From: Margaritifera margaritifera
Lineage: Eukaryota; Mollusca; Bivalvia; Unionida; Margaritiferidae
DNA: 64,000 nucleotides
Direction of reading: 5' to 3'
Assembly: GCA_029931535.1 (NCBI GenBank)
Contig: JAQPZY010001628.1
Coordinates: 1,560,501 to 1,624,500 of the forward strand
A program made the position numbers and the translations under genes. Each line of letters begins with the position of its first letter. Position 1 is the stretch's first letter. This document shows positions 25,801-40,800 of this stretch, one piece after another. Below the pieces are notes generated by a model. The model ran no database searches. It was not told the origin of the DNA and was given only the letters and a program-made list of their open reading frames with translations.

Positions 25801-28800
25801 CAGCGAGCGAATTCAACGATTTTTCGTCCTTTGTTTAATAGGCAGTCCACTGGGTGTAAGTCCATGTCCCTACCCATTAATGAATTGGAGGATGAAACCT
25901 GGTATGTGGGAGTATTTTCCGATCTGTCCAGCTGCACAGCCAGTGATAATTTCATTGTACACTGTAAACCATCCTGCTGCTGACCGACCTGTTCAGACAT
26001 CCAGACATTTGAAATATGGTCTGGGTATTAATCAAGCCAGCATCCAAGACGGGAGAATGACACATTGTTCGACTGCACCTTTGGCAACAATTTCATACAC
26101 AGAATATACCGCCCAGACCAGCCAGCCATCCAGCCGACCTAGACCACACTTGCAACACCAATGCCAGAATTGAATGTGTAGCCAACCATCCAGCCCATTC
26201 AGCCATCTGTGCCAACCCAGCCTACTGTGCTGGACTGGCATCATACATCCATACCACATTCAGTACAGAGTGCTTTAAGACCAGCTCTGTTATCTTTCAC
26301 AACCAGGAGATCTCTTGTAATGCATGCTGATGATACAGTGTCATCATTGCCTTATGGCATGACCTACCTCAGGAATTGCACACAGGAGAAGAATAATACC
26401 CAATTAAAGGAATATTCTAATTTGGAGTTGCCGGAAAATTCTGATCTGACAATGCAACAGACAGATTTAGTTTCAAAGCCACTATTGAGGAGATTTATAA
26501 AATCTTACCTCCAGCAGAATGCCTTCCTCTTCTGGTGGTGAATACAGCCTATAAAGTCAATGCTTCTGAAGATGAGAATTATGCTGAAGAGCATCTGTCC
26601 TTCAGAATCTTACCACAATCTTCAAAGATTGCTTGAAATTACCAGGCACCTTTCAGATAAGATCTGTGATCCCAGTCTCTGCCAGTCAACTTTCCACCAC
26701 CTTTTCACTCTCATACCAATGGACACCATACTGAAGTGCCTAGCATTGACAAAGACTTTATGGCCATGAGCATGTCTGCCTCCCTATATTATAGAATGGA
26801 CAGAAAAGTGTTTAGTTCCATGTTGTAGGTGGTAAGGAACATGGTTTCCACTTCCTCCTCAATTTAACTTCCCTGGCTATATACTGTTTAGCACAGAAAG
26901 CCGTAAATTACCACTCTTGGGATGCTCTCAGATGGATCACCAAGGTCATCAACAGTGCGGCTCACCACACAATGGCAAATGCCCAAACAGCCTCCAGCAA
27001 TTTTGGCCTCATTAGAAGAGACGCCCACTTCAGGACAACCTCCTCCTCGGTTATGGTGGCATACCTGGATGACATTCTTCAGGAGCATTCAGTAAGTTCA
27101 GTTTTAGTTCATGACTTGAACATCATTCTTTATCTCATTCGCAGTTTCAGGTGGACAGTCAGTATGGAAAAGTCGGACCTTGTTCCTTCCCAACATTTTG
27201 TTCATTTAGGTATGGAGTATATCAGTGTGGTTCATCTTCCTCCCAAATGCATTGACAGTATCATTCAAGCATCAGAGAACATGTCTTCCAAAATGTTTAT
27301 TACAGGGAGGGAGTTTGTTCATTGTGGTGGTGAACCTCTGATACCTTGGCTGCCTTTACATGTGCCCTCTGCAGATGGATGTCCTCTCTCAGTTGCACCC
27401 AATATCGGTCCTGTAGATCACTAGATAGTGAGCTTGGCGGAAATCAAACACTTCCTGTCTCAGTGGCAGAACAGAGAATGGCTAGTGGCAGGAATACTGT
27501 TAAAAGCCCCACAACCAGAGTTCACAATCTGCTCAGATGTCAGTTTGTTGAGTTGGGGGGGGGGGGCGGGGTCCACTAGGTTTTGGACTTTGTGGTCAGT
27601 GGCAAGTGGACAAAACAAGAGAAGGATCTTTATATCAGCCTTTTGGAAATGAAGGCTATTCACAATCCACACCTGGCAGGATTGCATTTGAAAAAATATG
27701 GTTTTGATAACGTCATATAGAGTGGTCTATCTATCTATCTTCCATTGAGTCTGCAATCTATGGGATCAACCGATGGTAGATCTATTCATGACAAGGTGGA
27801 ACAACAAACTGCCCACCTTGGTGTCCCCATACTCAGACCCGAATGCATGGGCTGTTGACATCCTTTCAGTCAGCTGGGATTGAATATGGGCATACACCTT
27901 CCCTCCATCAGTTCTGATTCCGAAGAGAATTCAGAAAATGAGGGGCACAGACTGATTGACCCTCTTAGATGGGACTAATTCTGGATCAGTGATCTGCTCT
28001 ATCTGGCAACAGATGTACCCAGGAAAGTCATAGTGACCCTGATGCTGCTCAGACAGCTGAGGTCACCAGTATTTCATCTGTGTCCAGAGAAACTCCTCCT
28101 TCATGCATGGCTCTTGTGAGGAATGTCTTCAGCAGAAGGAAGTTCAATGCTTCAGTTGTAGAGAGGATCTCAACAGCCAGACAGCCTCTACTCTGAAAAC
28201 ATATGAGGGGAAATGGTGAGTTTTTAAAGACTGGTGTCACGCAGATGAAATCACACCACAGTCAGCTTCCATTTCCCAACTGGATAATTTCTTTCTCTTT
28301 CAAGAAACAAAGCTAGCACCTATAACAATCAAGGGATATCATTCCATAATTGCTGATACTTTCAGATATCATGGAAAAGACAACATTGGTCACAACAACA
28401 ACCTTTCCGACTTGTTGACCAATTTTGACATATCCAGACTATGCTTGCTTACCTTGTTCCCAAATTGGAACCTCTTCTGGGTCTTTACATGGCTTAACTT
28501 GTCTAAGATGAAGCCCCTGTCTACCACCCCACTGAAGCAGCTATCATACAAGACCTGCTTTCTGATAGCCTTATCTTCTGCCTCAATGGTGAGCAAGCTG
28601 CATGCCCTGTTCATGGATCTGAACTACCTACAGTTTCATTACGACGGTTGAGTTGTTCTAATGACGCATGCCTGGTTTAATTGCAAAGAACAGTAACCAA
28701 AAAATAATATAAGTTCAGTAATGAGTGAGTATCGCAGATATTAATGAGGTTATCTTGCATCTGATTGGTTGAGTTTGTTATATCACTTGGAATATGTATT

Positions 28801-31800
28801 CATATCATCAAGATCTTGGACAAGTTCAATAATGAGCAAGATCCATGCATATTAATGAGGTTATCTTGCATTTTATTGGCTGAGCTTCATACCACTCTGG
28901 AGTCCATATTTCTGATCTAATTTCAATTAAACTTGGGATATATATTTATATTATCAAGATCTCAGACAGGTTCGATATTGAGCAAGGTACATGCATATTA
29001 AAGAGGTGATCTTGTATCAGATTGGGTGAGCTTGTCACCATTCTGGAAGCCATATTTCTGATTGATTTTGATCAGACTTGTAATATGGGCTTATATCAAT
29101 AAGCTCTTGGATGAGTTTGATATTGAGCGAGATTGATGCATGTTAATTAGGTGATTTGGCATCTGATTGGCAGAGCTTGTTACCCTCTGGAGGCCATATT
29201 TCTGAACAGATTTTTGATAAAATTTGGAATATAGGCATATATGATTAAGATTTCACATGGATGAGATCCACACACATTAATGATGCGATCTTGCAACTGA
29301 TTGGCTGCGGTTTTTACCGCTCTTGAAACAGTAAATTATCATGGTGTCCATGAGTTTTAATATGAGCAAGATCAATAAAATTCAGTGCAATTGGAAATAG
29401 GTATCAAATCATATGGAATTTAAACTTTTGTGCTTCTAAAAATATTTGTTCTCCTTCTCTAAATTAAAGCAAAGCAAGGAAAGTAATCCATGATATAAAC
29501 TATTAAAATTCACAGGTTTGGGGTAGCACACCTCTTCACCTTGTAGATCACAAATTAAAGCTTCATCTGTAAAACTAACTTTTAAAAATCTTGGATGACT
29601 CCAGTTATGGGCAAGAGACTGCATATTAATTATGTCTTTATCTGGGAAAGAATTTTGTGTCATACTTTAGTAAAAGAGGCAAAATCAGTTTGCATAGGAT
29701 GTATTCTTACAATATTACATATTTCTGCTTAGTAATATGGTCAGCTGTTAAGTTACATAAGCAGGTGAGTAATATCAGTCCACTTGGGCCTCTTGTTTCT
29801 TAGTTGTTGCTCTTTTTTACTCGGAGCTATATGTAGTGTTTGACATAATACATGTATTGTGAATACAACTAGTCTCACAATTATGACTGAATCGCCATGA
29901 AATTGTATACACATGGCCATCTTCTGAAGATGTGTATTTTAACAAATCACTCTGCTCTCACAATTTTTGTTTCAGTTATTGCCCTTATTGTCTTACAGAT
30001 GACTGCAATGTAAGACATTGTTGTGAATGCAACTTGTCTTGCAGTTTTTGATCAGTCACTGTGAAACTTGGATTTTTATAGGAGCTATTGCCTTTTTTTA
30101 CTTAAAATATATAACAAAATTTTGTGAATGCAACTACTCTTGCAGGTTTTAGTGACTTGGCGGTGAAACTTAGTATATATTATGGTCTTTCTCAGAAGAT
30201 ATGCATGTTGACTAATCATTGTACTTGCACTTTTTTCGGAATAGTTATACATTTTTGTTACTTTTGACCGACTTGTACTTACTCATCTCTTTCATGGGTA
30301 GAGATGGGATATGGGAGAGATGGAGTATATTTACATGAGCAAATTGCTCACCATTTCTCTTGTATGAACATATTTTTAGTTCTACTGGTCATAGACCAGA
30401 AGAGCTTATCAGATTGTCTGTTGTCTGTCATCCGTCTGTTGTCTGTCTCTCCATTAGCACAAGTTTGTTATCGCTACTCCTCCTAACTACTTGTAGGATT
30501 GCCATGAAACTTTATACACACATTCATCCCATGGTCTAGTTGGTCCTAAATGAAAATGGTGCTGTTCAGATGTCTAATATGGCTGCCACAGTGGCCATCT
30601 TGAACATCTTGTTATTGCTACTCCTGTGAATGGATGGGGATATCAACATAGGGTTTTCACTGAAAGGCTTCTTATGATGTCTAGTTGGTTCCAAATGAAA
30701 ATGGTGCCAATCTGATGTCCAATATGGTCACCACAGTGGCCATCTTGAAAATCTTGTTATCACTACTCCGTCTGAACACACAGCCATATTGACATGAGGT
30801 TTTCACCAGAAGATTTCTTACGATGTGTAGTTGTTCCTAATGAAAATGGCACTGATCTGTTGGCCAATATCACCACCAGAAAGGCCATTTTGAAAATCTT
30901 GTTATTGCTAATCCTAAATGGATGGTTGAAAAGACTTCTTATGATGTCTAGTTGGTCTTAAATGAAAATGGTGCTAATCTGATGTCCAATATTGCCACCA
31001 CAGTGACCATCTGGAAAATCTTGTTATTGCTACTTCTCCTGAATGAAATGTAATATTGCCACTTGGTTTTCACCAGAAGACTTCTTAAGATGCATAGTTG
31101 GTCCAAAATGAAAATGGCATCGATCTGATCAACAGTGACCATCTTGAAAATATTATCGCTACTCCTTCTGAATAGATGGTCATATCAACATGGGGGTTTT
31201 ACTAAACAACTTCTTATCTTATCTATTTGGTCCTAATAGTGCCATTCAGACATTCAGTATGCCTGCCACAGTGGCCTTCTTGAAAATATTGTTATCACTA
31301 TTTCTCCTGAATGAATGGTCATATCAGCATGGAGTTTTCACTGAAAGACTTGTTATGATGTCTAGTGGGTCATAAATGAAAATGGTGCTGACGCAACTTC
31401 TACTATGACTGCGACAATGGCCATCTTGAAAGTCTTATCACTGCTTCTCCTATATGGCTGATCATAATGACATTGTGCTTTCCACATGTCTAGTTGGTAC
31501 TAAATAGAAATGGTGCCAGTCTGATGTCGAATATGGCCACCATGGCATCCATCTGGAAAATCTTATCTTTCTTTCTCCAACATGGAAAGTCATATCAACA
31601 TGGGGTTTCCACCAAAAGACTTCTTATGATGTTTTGTTGGGCCTAAATGAAATGGTGCCAAGTTGACATCCAGTATGTCCACCACAGCAGCTGATTTGAA
31701 AATCTTGTTATCTATAAAGAATATCAACAATGGTTTAAACACTCCACAGTTAAAAGGAAGAAATGGTCTTATCTTGAATTCCTGGAAATTCTTTTCAGCC

Positions 31801-34800
31801 AATAAAGCATCAGTCCCTTCGAGTGACTCTTGTTTTGTTCTTGTGAAATAGGTTAGCACGATAAAGTAAAATCCACTTGAGAAAGATAACTGAAATTTGA
31901 TATCCATGTAATTATGCATATGTAGATGATCTGATTTTCATGCTATTATAATAATTTCTAAAAGTTTTCTTCATTTTTTAAAACTTTTTTGACTTAGATA
32001 TTTTGTCTGAAGTGGGGGCATACATGTTTTACAAACACAGATCTGGTTTTTACATTCTCCAGGCCTTGCCCAGTGTGCTGAATTGTGCTGGCAGTTAAGA
32101 GGTATGGCCAACAAGAGGCAAGTTCCAGAGGCCAAAGTAGCCCTGCAGCATAACATTGGCTTGGGAGGGGCAGTTGTGGTTGCTCTCTACAGACATGGCT
32201 TCCCTCGGAATCAAGGGTAGGTGTACTTTTGGTTGTTTTTACCTACCAGATAGAGTTATCCCATATTTTACTCTAGGTTAGATATTTCAATCTTATCCTA
32301 GAAGTAGATAAAGTCATATGCAGTCTGATGCCAGTGTTATTATTGCCACAGATACATCTTTTACCTCTGTAGTCAAAAACATTTTCAGGTGAAAAACTAC
32401 TGCTTTCTTTGTGCATGAAGTTTCACATTGAAATACATGTATATGGTTTGTGTACAGGTAGGAAAATCTAACATTTGGGATGCAAGATTTTTATCAAGGC
32501 CTTAGCAGGTCTTGTCCTGGGAACAATTTAAAACATCTGATCTCTGTCAAGGCTTAATATTTCAGGAGACAGATTCAGGCTGTGCCGGCCAGTGCCTCGA
32601 CTGAAGCAGACTTCAAGTGTGCCCCAGTCTTCCAAGAGATCCGCAAAAACCTGGAAAAGGTAGGAAGTTACCTCCTTCAGGCACCACCTTTATAAGCCAA
32701 TCACCTATATTTATTAGACATTTGTTTATAATGTCTCTGAAATCCACTGTATGTCATGATTACCAATGCTCAGGAATTAGCCTAAAACCTTAGGATTTTA
32801 GTACCTAATTCCATTTTCCCCCTTCTCCCATCCCCCCAGTTCAGCAATGCAGATCTTTCAGAAAATATCTAAAACACTTATTCATCTATAAATGTCTAAT
32901 ACTCAAATGGAAACACCTTGTATACTTTGATGAATTTCCTCTGTCATCCTCCCCCCCCTCGCACCCCCATCTTGAATTTTTCTTTCAACATTTTTGGCAA
33001 GTATAACTAGTCAAGAGGGTTGTTTGTTCTTATGCTTGAAAAAAGGTATGAGTTTGATTCAACATAAAATATTTAGCATAGGTTTCTTGTATTAAAGATA
33101 CTGATAATTTTTAATATTTTTATATTTCATCTGTGCTATGAATATCATGCACTATTCTGTAGTTTTCATGCTACACATTTCACTGGCATTAATACTGTTA
33201 AAGAACAGGATAATACTTGTGCTTGTATGTAGACCTGAAGACCCTATCTCCGAATTGACCTTGATGTGCAGTCTCTAGCTCCCAATAGACCTTGATGTCC
33301 AGTCTCTAGCTCCCAATAGACCTTGATGTGCAGACCTAGCTCCCAATAGACTTTGATGTGCAGTCTCTAGCTCCCAATAGACCTTGATATGCAGACCTAG
33401 CTCCCAATAAATCTTGATTTGCACAATATCAAAATCTAGTTTTTTGAAGATCTTTAAGTACACAATTATTGAAGTCTATTTATGGTACAAGTCTAATTGA
33501 CATGACTGATTTATCTTTCTCAATTCATTATTACCCAGTTATTTTATCAACCAGGATGGAGCCAGCTGGGTGAAAAAAATCAAGGGCATATTTGTCTTCA
33601 AAGTGAAGGGTGCCAATGGAGAGGGTATCTGGGTGGTGGATGCTAAGAATGGAAATGGTTCAGTTGCATTTGGAGCCCCAGGTATGGAGCATGCATGTTA
33701 TGTTGTATATCTCATGTCATTGATAAGAAATTTCATGAATTCATTTCATATTTTGATGTTAGAAATTGAAGAAGTCATTGCACTGCACTAATTGGTAGTT
33801 TATTTAAAAAAACAATGATTTTCCCAATGATTAAATAAAATCTTAACTTACAAATTTATTCAACTTGTTGAATATTTTAATCATGTGCTTGCAAAAACTC
33901 TCAAAAAGGTAGTAATTATTCAACTGATTTTATGATTTTTTTCATGCAATGAGTAATAATAAAAGATCCTTAAATGAACAACATGTCTAAGATAGGACCT
34001 TGAGAAATACAGTCAACTTTAGATTGCCTTCAAGAACTAAATTATAGCAATTTAAAAAAACAATTGTGAGTGTTTTCATGAATCATTATTGATAGATATC
34101 AGGCTAAAAGATAAGCTATGATTGATATCACGCTAACAGATAAGTTAAAAATTTTCTAATTGCACCAGAATGCAAGTATAGGGTCTGATTTTTCATAATC
34201 CCATCAAATTAGCAAACATGTATAACATCACATCTGTAACATGTCTTAAATAATAACCTTTTCATGACTGAAGAATACCAAAGTCCTTGCATGAGTATTC
34301 ATTAGATTTCAAATTTATTAAACAATTCAATGTGAAGTTTGCAAAATTTATATCTAATGGACAAAAATTTGATATTGTATTTATAACATAACTGAAAACA
34401 AAGTCTCTGTGCTACTCAATAATGTGTCATTTCTATATGTAGTTTTACAAGAAGAAGTATGGTATCTATTACATGTCATTATGACACTTATAAATGTGGT
34501 TATTCAAGAATGTCCTGTACATTTAAGTGCATATACAGATTCATGAATATCTCAGAGATTCATTTCATCTTCTGGAAGACATTTCTCATTAGACATCACA
34601 TCATAGTCATAACTCCTGTATAATATCATAGTGATACCTCACATGCAAGACATCTTCATGATATCCACAATATGTCCAAGATAATAGACTTTTTTTAAAT
34701 GCACCATACAGTTGGTGTGTGATATCCTTGTTTTTGCTGGGAGTGATAATTATGACTATATCAGTTATTTCTCATTTTCAATATCCTAGTCATATCTCTT

Positions 34801-37800
34801 GTTCAGTGTGCAGGTTTTAAACAAACATACAGATGCAGGTCCAGTGCAAGTGGTTTTAAAAAAATCACTTGCCCTGACTCAAATTCCACTTACTCCAAAG
34901 GGCCATATTTTTTTTAAATATTATTTTGACATGTTGTAACCAATAGTTACTATTTAAGAAAGAAATAGAAAAATACTTTTTTGGAATCATATTATTGGTT
35001 TATTTCTGTCTCAAAATAGTTTGTACATTACAGTGTAGTTCAATAAAAATGATGTGAGTTTTTTTAGTAACATTTTTTATTCCATTTCATTTAAAGCAGT
35101 ATTTTATTTTTGTCCTGATGTAAACCAGTACTCAGTACCAAAATATTGTATGCTTTCACTTCAGCAGCAATTATCTGTAACTTTGTTCACTAAAATTTTG
35201 AATAAATTTTGATCTAGTTTTTTTTAAAGCAGTACTTTTTCAGGCCTTGCTGTCGACCACTGCTAAGTACCAAACTATTTTATATTTTACATCATGCTTC
35301 AGCAATAAATTAAGTGTTGCTGTGTTCACTCAAATTATGATTGCATTTCACATAAAGCAATGTTTTCATATTTTTTATTTAAATAATTACTATTTTAGTC
35401 TTTTGAAAACAACAGTTTTAAGTTTCATAATCTGTTCATATCAGTACAGTGGATGCATAATAATTACAGAAGATAACCAAGCCATGTACCAATGGAATCA
35501 GCAGCTTGTAACTCTGTGAACTAATGCATTAAAATAATGATCACCATTCATTAAAGATGAAACATATTGTAGTGGGTACTTTGATTAAAATAATTATCAC
35601 CATTCATTAAAGATGAAACATATTGTAGTGGATAATTTGATTAAAATTATGATCACCATTCATTAAAGATATGTTGCTTATCCCCTCCTGTAGCTTAAAT
35701 TGTAAAACAGTTGCTTGGGTACCACTCAGCATGTTTGACCACTAATGCATTACACTGCAATCAAGGGACATGAAATGTACAGGCAATTTATTATTATTTA
35801 TGAAGGACAAATGACCACTAATTATAGGTAACTAATGAATTGTGAAAAGAAATACATGTATTATTTCCCTATTCATGTGTCACATGGTTTGCTTTGTACA
35901 CAAAGTTTATATCCTAGCTTTATATATATATTTGAAGATGATCTTTTTGAGGCTCAGGGATATATGAATGGTGCCCAGCAGGTAGGTGGTCATTTACGAT
36001 CGTCTTTTCAGGAAGTTCAGAATAAACATGACATACATCATCGCTCAAGGTTTCGACAGGCAAAAAGGTGGGGGGGGAGACAAACCTACCGGGCAACTCT
36101 CTTAAAATATGGGAGGGGTCCCAGCCATAAGGCTATCCAATTTTTTTAGCACTGAGTGTTTGACTGTGAGGACTGTACTACATGAGTTTTTTGTTGTTAC
36201 TGTTGATGATCTTTTTGATAGAAAAAAGTAGCAATCGCTGCATATATTCAGTTTCTGAAAGAAGATGAGTGGTATTCAAAGTAAGCAGCCTTTAACAAGG
36301 AATTTTCCTAGCCATTTCAGGGGACAAATTTTGGCTGCATTTCCAATCCAAAAATTATATGAATTTTCCCAACTTTGAGCTGAAAATCCCCAATTCATGG
36401 GGAAGGTTAGGGAGATGATCTGATATTCAGTTTTAGAAGTCAAATAACAAAATCTTGCTGCTTTTTGTCTTGCCTCTGAAGCATAGACAAGATATGTGGA
36501 TCACTTTCGATGGCATTGTTGTTGCTGTTGTAGGGATCAATATTAATGTTTTGCATCTAGGTCAATTTCTCTGAGACCATTGTATGTACAGTCGTGAAAC
36601 TTGATGGGTAATCATCTTGGAGGGTACTACTCACCACAGGCAAAAGGGAATAAAGATCTAATACTAAGCTTCAGGTTGTTTTCTTTCATCCTATATTGTC
36701 ATACACGTTCTGATTGTGATCTGTTTTTGTTTTTTTGTCATCTTGGAAAATCTGAACAATTTCAGTATCAGTCTTACATTCAACAGTGGGGAAGTTTTCA
36801 TCAATGTAGATCCAGTGCTATACATTGTCAAGTGATTTCAAATGTTCTCTTAGCAGAGCTTTAGCCTCTTTAATATCTTCCTCCATGAATTCCTTAAAAT
36901 GACAATCCTTCTACTGCACTTCTGCGTCTCAGAAAGCTTCCTTCAGTCCCATTTCTCAGCATCTCTCTATGCACTTGGGAGTCACACTGTCCCATGCTTT
37001 CCCACCAAGATACATCGCCTCCTTCAAGTTTAATTTAGTCAATACATCTGTTAATGAATTTTCACTGTTCACCACAGATTTTACAAGTTCACTTCTGTAG
37101 TTCATCATAAAATTGAAATAATCCCTTAATCAAGAGACTGTATCTTGGAGGTTGTATTTTTTTGGCAAAAGAGCAGCTGTAATTTTTCCATTTTGGCTTA
37201 CAAGACTTTTGGCAGTTGGGTGGGGCAAATATCAAGTAACATGATCACCATTTCTTATTGGCCTTTACTATTTAAATATTGCTTCACTTGTGGTATGAAT
37301 TTCTTCACAAACCAATTTTCACATATTATTGCTGTGATCCATGCACTTTTGCTATGATCATACAAAACCAGTTGTGTTTTTATGTTTATGTGATGAAAGC
37401 AGTGTGGAGATTTAGATCTTCCAGCAGCCAGGGGTCATAGTTTGTGGTTTCCCATCTTGTTTGTGCATGCAAAGAATGTTATTCTTTCATTTGTTTAAAT
37501 ACCTGTTTTTTCTGCTCATTGGATCACATGACTAGGATATCGATGGGCAAGAGTTTGTAGCACAGTCCAGTTTGGGCATAATTATAGATCTGCTTTTCAC
37601 AATATCTTCCCTCTTGGATAATCTTCCTTGGTTTCTATGGATATGCCTCTGCAGCAGCACTATCAATTGACCGAATTTCTACACATGTTGTGTAAGAGCG
37701 TGGAGGCAATATAGCCAACCAGTGCTGGCTTTAAATCCTGAATCTTGCCAGTGTAACTCTTTATCAAGCTTCTCTGCCTGAGACTTTTGAATTGTGCCTG

Positions 37801-40800
37801 AAATGGGCACCACCTGACCTTTCTAAACAAACTAAATGTAAAGAGCACATTTCAGGTCTGTGTCCTTTGCTAATCAAGCTTTTTTGCATTTTAGTCCAGC
37901 ATCTTCATTTAACCAGTCAGCATGTTATTAAGTTTTTCCTCATCTTTTTTCCAAAATATAAAGTTGACTCTGGCACACCTAAGTCCTTAGCAACTTGACT
38001 TTGCATTTCACCAGATTTTAGTTGCTTTAAAACTGTTACGACTAGGGGTAATGTAACAAAACAAAAGACTCAGACTAGCTTTCAAGATTTAAAATACAAA
38101 TATTTAATTTCCTAAAATATTAAAATATTTCAACAATCAAAGTGAAAGAATTAAAAATAGCTTACAGTATAGAATATCCTAAAAAGTCCTAAATTGTTCT
38201 AAAGTTCACTGATCCAGAAGTTAATCCAAATATTCCAAATAAAGTAGGTTCCGAATGAAACCTTCACTGTACTGATGTACTAACCAGTTATATCCAAGTG
38301 TTATTAATTCCAAATAGTCCTTGTGAATATGGAATATCACAAGTTCTAGAAATGTTTCCGATAATTCCATGGAGCTGTATAATTCTTAAAGTTTAAGAAG
38401 CAGTACTTAATCCAGAATGTACTGTATAATGATAAATAATAATATCACTGAAGTAGAATATCCACACAAAATGAACCAATCTCGTTTATAACCTCTCAGG
38501 CTGACAAACTATGCTTGGAATGCCTAAACTCAGCATTATCCTTATTATATAGCTTCTGAATGCACAGAACAGAATAAGGAAAACCAATTTAAACTGTATT
38601 GCGACTTAAAAGTCATATAATCCTTCTAGAAAACAACCTTCTCCAAACCAATCAGAAACTAGGTTATGCATGACACCGCTAAAGTACTTGTGCACTGACG
38701 TTATTACCAGTCAACAAAGTATTGACTTTTAATTTGAACATATAATCTAGGTCAGAAGTTCAACAAATTCTCACGCTCTAGGTCACATGATATGATTCAT
38801 GTTTAACCAATATTTCCCAAGACCTAATGTACTGAGTCACATTGAAATACCGTATACTGTATTTAGCTGTGTATAACGTGCACAGATGTATAATGCGCAC
38901 CCCGATTTTCGACCCAGAATGAGTGGAAAAAATGTAGTTCTGCCATATAATGCGCATGTGATATAATACTTTTCAAAATCGTGACTATTTCTCTCCGTTT
39001 TCATTGTGCGACAACAGTCGGCCAATTTGGATAGTGAATGAAAAAAGTGGCAATATTGAAATTATATCTTTCCGATTTTATGGTTGGCCATTAAAAGCGC
39101 CCTTTAAAGGTTCGCCTAGTTGATGGAGTTCAATCTATTGCATCAAATCCCTCAAATTCCTCTTCATCGTCATCACTCTCGAAAAGTAGCTGTATGCCCT
39201 CGTCTTTCATCATTCCTGGTGTTGCTGCATAATAGCTTTCATCTTCGTCTTCGTCCTTGCTCTCTGAGTGGTCTTCACGCTTAGCATTGTCCTCCCACAA
39301 GATGTAATCCTCTGTGCCATCCATTTTATATTGAGATGCAGCACTTTTTGAAGGCATGGATGATGATGCTTGGCAAGTCGTGCCATCGTAAAAATGCATA
39401 GGCCCAGCTCACATACCCCTTGTAGTCGTCTGTTTTCTTCTGTTTTGCAATCAATATTGCCTGAAAGCAAATCTCTGTCATGGATACTGAGATTCCCTGT
39501 CTTCTTCTATCCATGACCCATTCAAGGACTCCACTCTCTACGTCCGGATACTTTGCACTTGTCCCTCTGCCTGCCTGTTTTGTTCTCGGTATTTTCTTCA
39601 GTCCTTCATTCATTCTTCTCTACTCCCTAATAGAAGACTCTCCTACATTAAACTCCCTCCCAGCAGCTCTGTTACCATGTGCTTCTGCATAGGCAATGAT
39701 GGTTAGCTTGTCTTTCGCATTGTATGAATTTCTTATACGACACATGTTGATACTTTGACTATATTCGTTCAGATTCAATATCAAACACAATATGCTATGT
39801 GAAAGTTTAGGTCCGTTATATATACTTATTTGGATTATCATGACACCTCTAAAATATATCTCCATGTCCAAGCTAGAATTTACCAAGACAATGCATTGTA
39901 CTTATGTTTGGCCCATCAAAGCTTTAGCCAGTGCTGATTACCTTTAAAAACACCATGCTGAGTCAATTAAACACTGCTCACTGTATTGTAACAAAGAAGT
40001 ACCATATCAAATACTGTTGTTTAAAATGAGAAATAAAACAAAGAAACAAGTTTGTTTTCTGAAGATAAGTAAATACATTGCAAATTTACATCAACAAAGC
40101 AACGTGACTATGTTTAGCACATCAAAGCTTTAGCCGGTGCCGATTACCTTGAAAAGTCCACACTAAGTCAATGAAGCACTGATCACCGTTAAAAACACCA
40201 CGCTGAATCAATTAAATATTGCTCACCGAGAAAAAGCATTGTAACTATGTTGAGCGCATCAAAGCTTACCTGGCGCCGATTACAGTGAAAAGGCCACACT
40301 GAGTCAATGAAGCCTTGATCACTGTATAATCGCAAAGATATCTCAAATACTATGATTTAAGATGAGAAATAAAACTAAGAAACAAGTTTATTTTCCAAAG
40401 GAAAAAAAAAAAAGTTTTCTGGCTTCATACATTAACGCTGTGTAAGTGTTACCGTAACAGGCTAACCGTAGTCACACAAAAAAAATGAGAACATTAAAAC
40501 TGCTTGAATTCTAAATATTATATTTCAATTCAAACACGAATAAATTAAGACAAAATTAATTAGATCCACAGTTATCGAATATTGAACATTTACATGTACG
40601 GTAATCATATATTTGTTCCGCTGATAACCTTGAAAAGACCACACTTAGTCAATGAAACATTGATCACTCTATAGTCAGAAATAAATATAAAATACTATCA
40701 TTTAAAATGACAAATAAAAACTAAGAATAAAGTTTATTTTCCAAAGAAAAATATATTTTCCGACTTCATACATTAATTGATTATTTTGTTCCACAATGTG

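Noticed and set aside
33275..33463. 62-codon minus-strand repetitive frame
   Set aside because: It is translation of the 36-bp minisatellite.
35938..36280. Alternative cassette exons of SCPx
   Set aside because: The phases (1 in, 2 out) do not fit between exon 7 and exon 8 without a frameshift.
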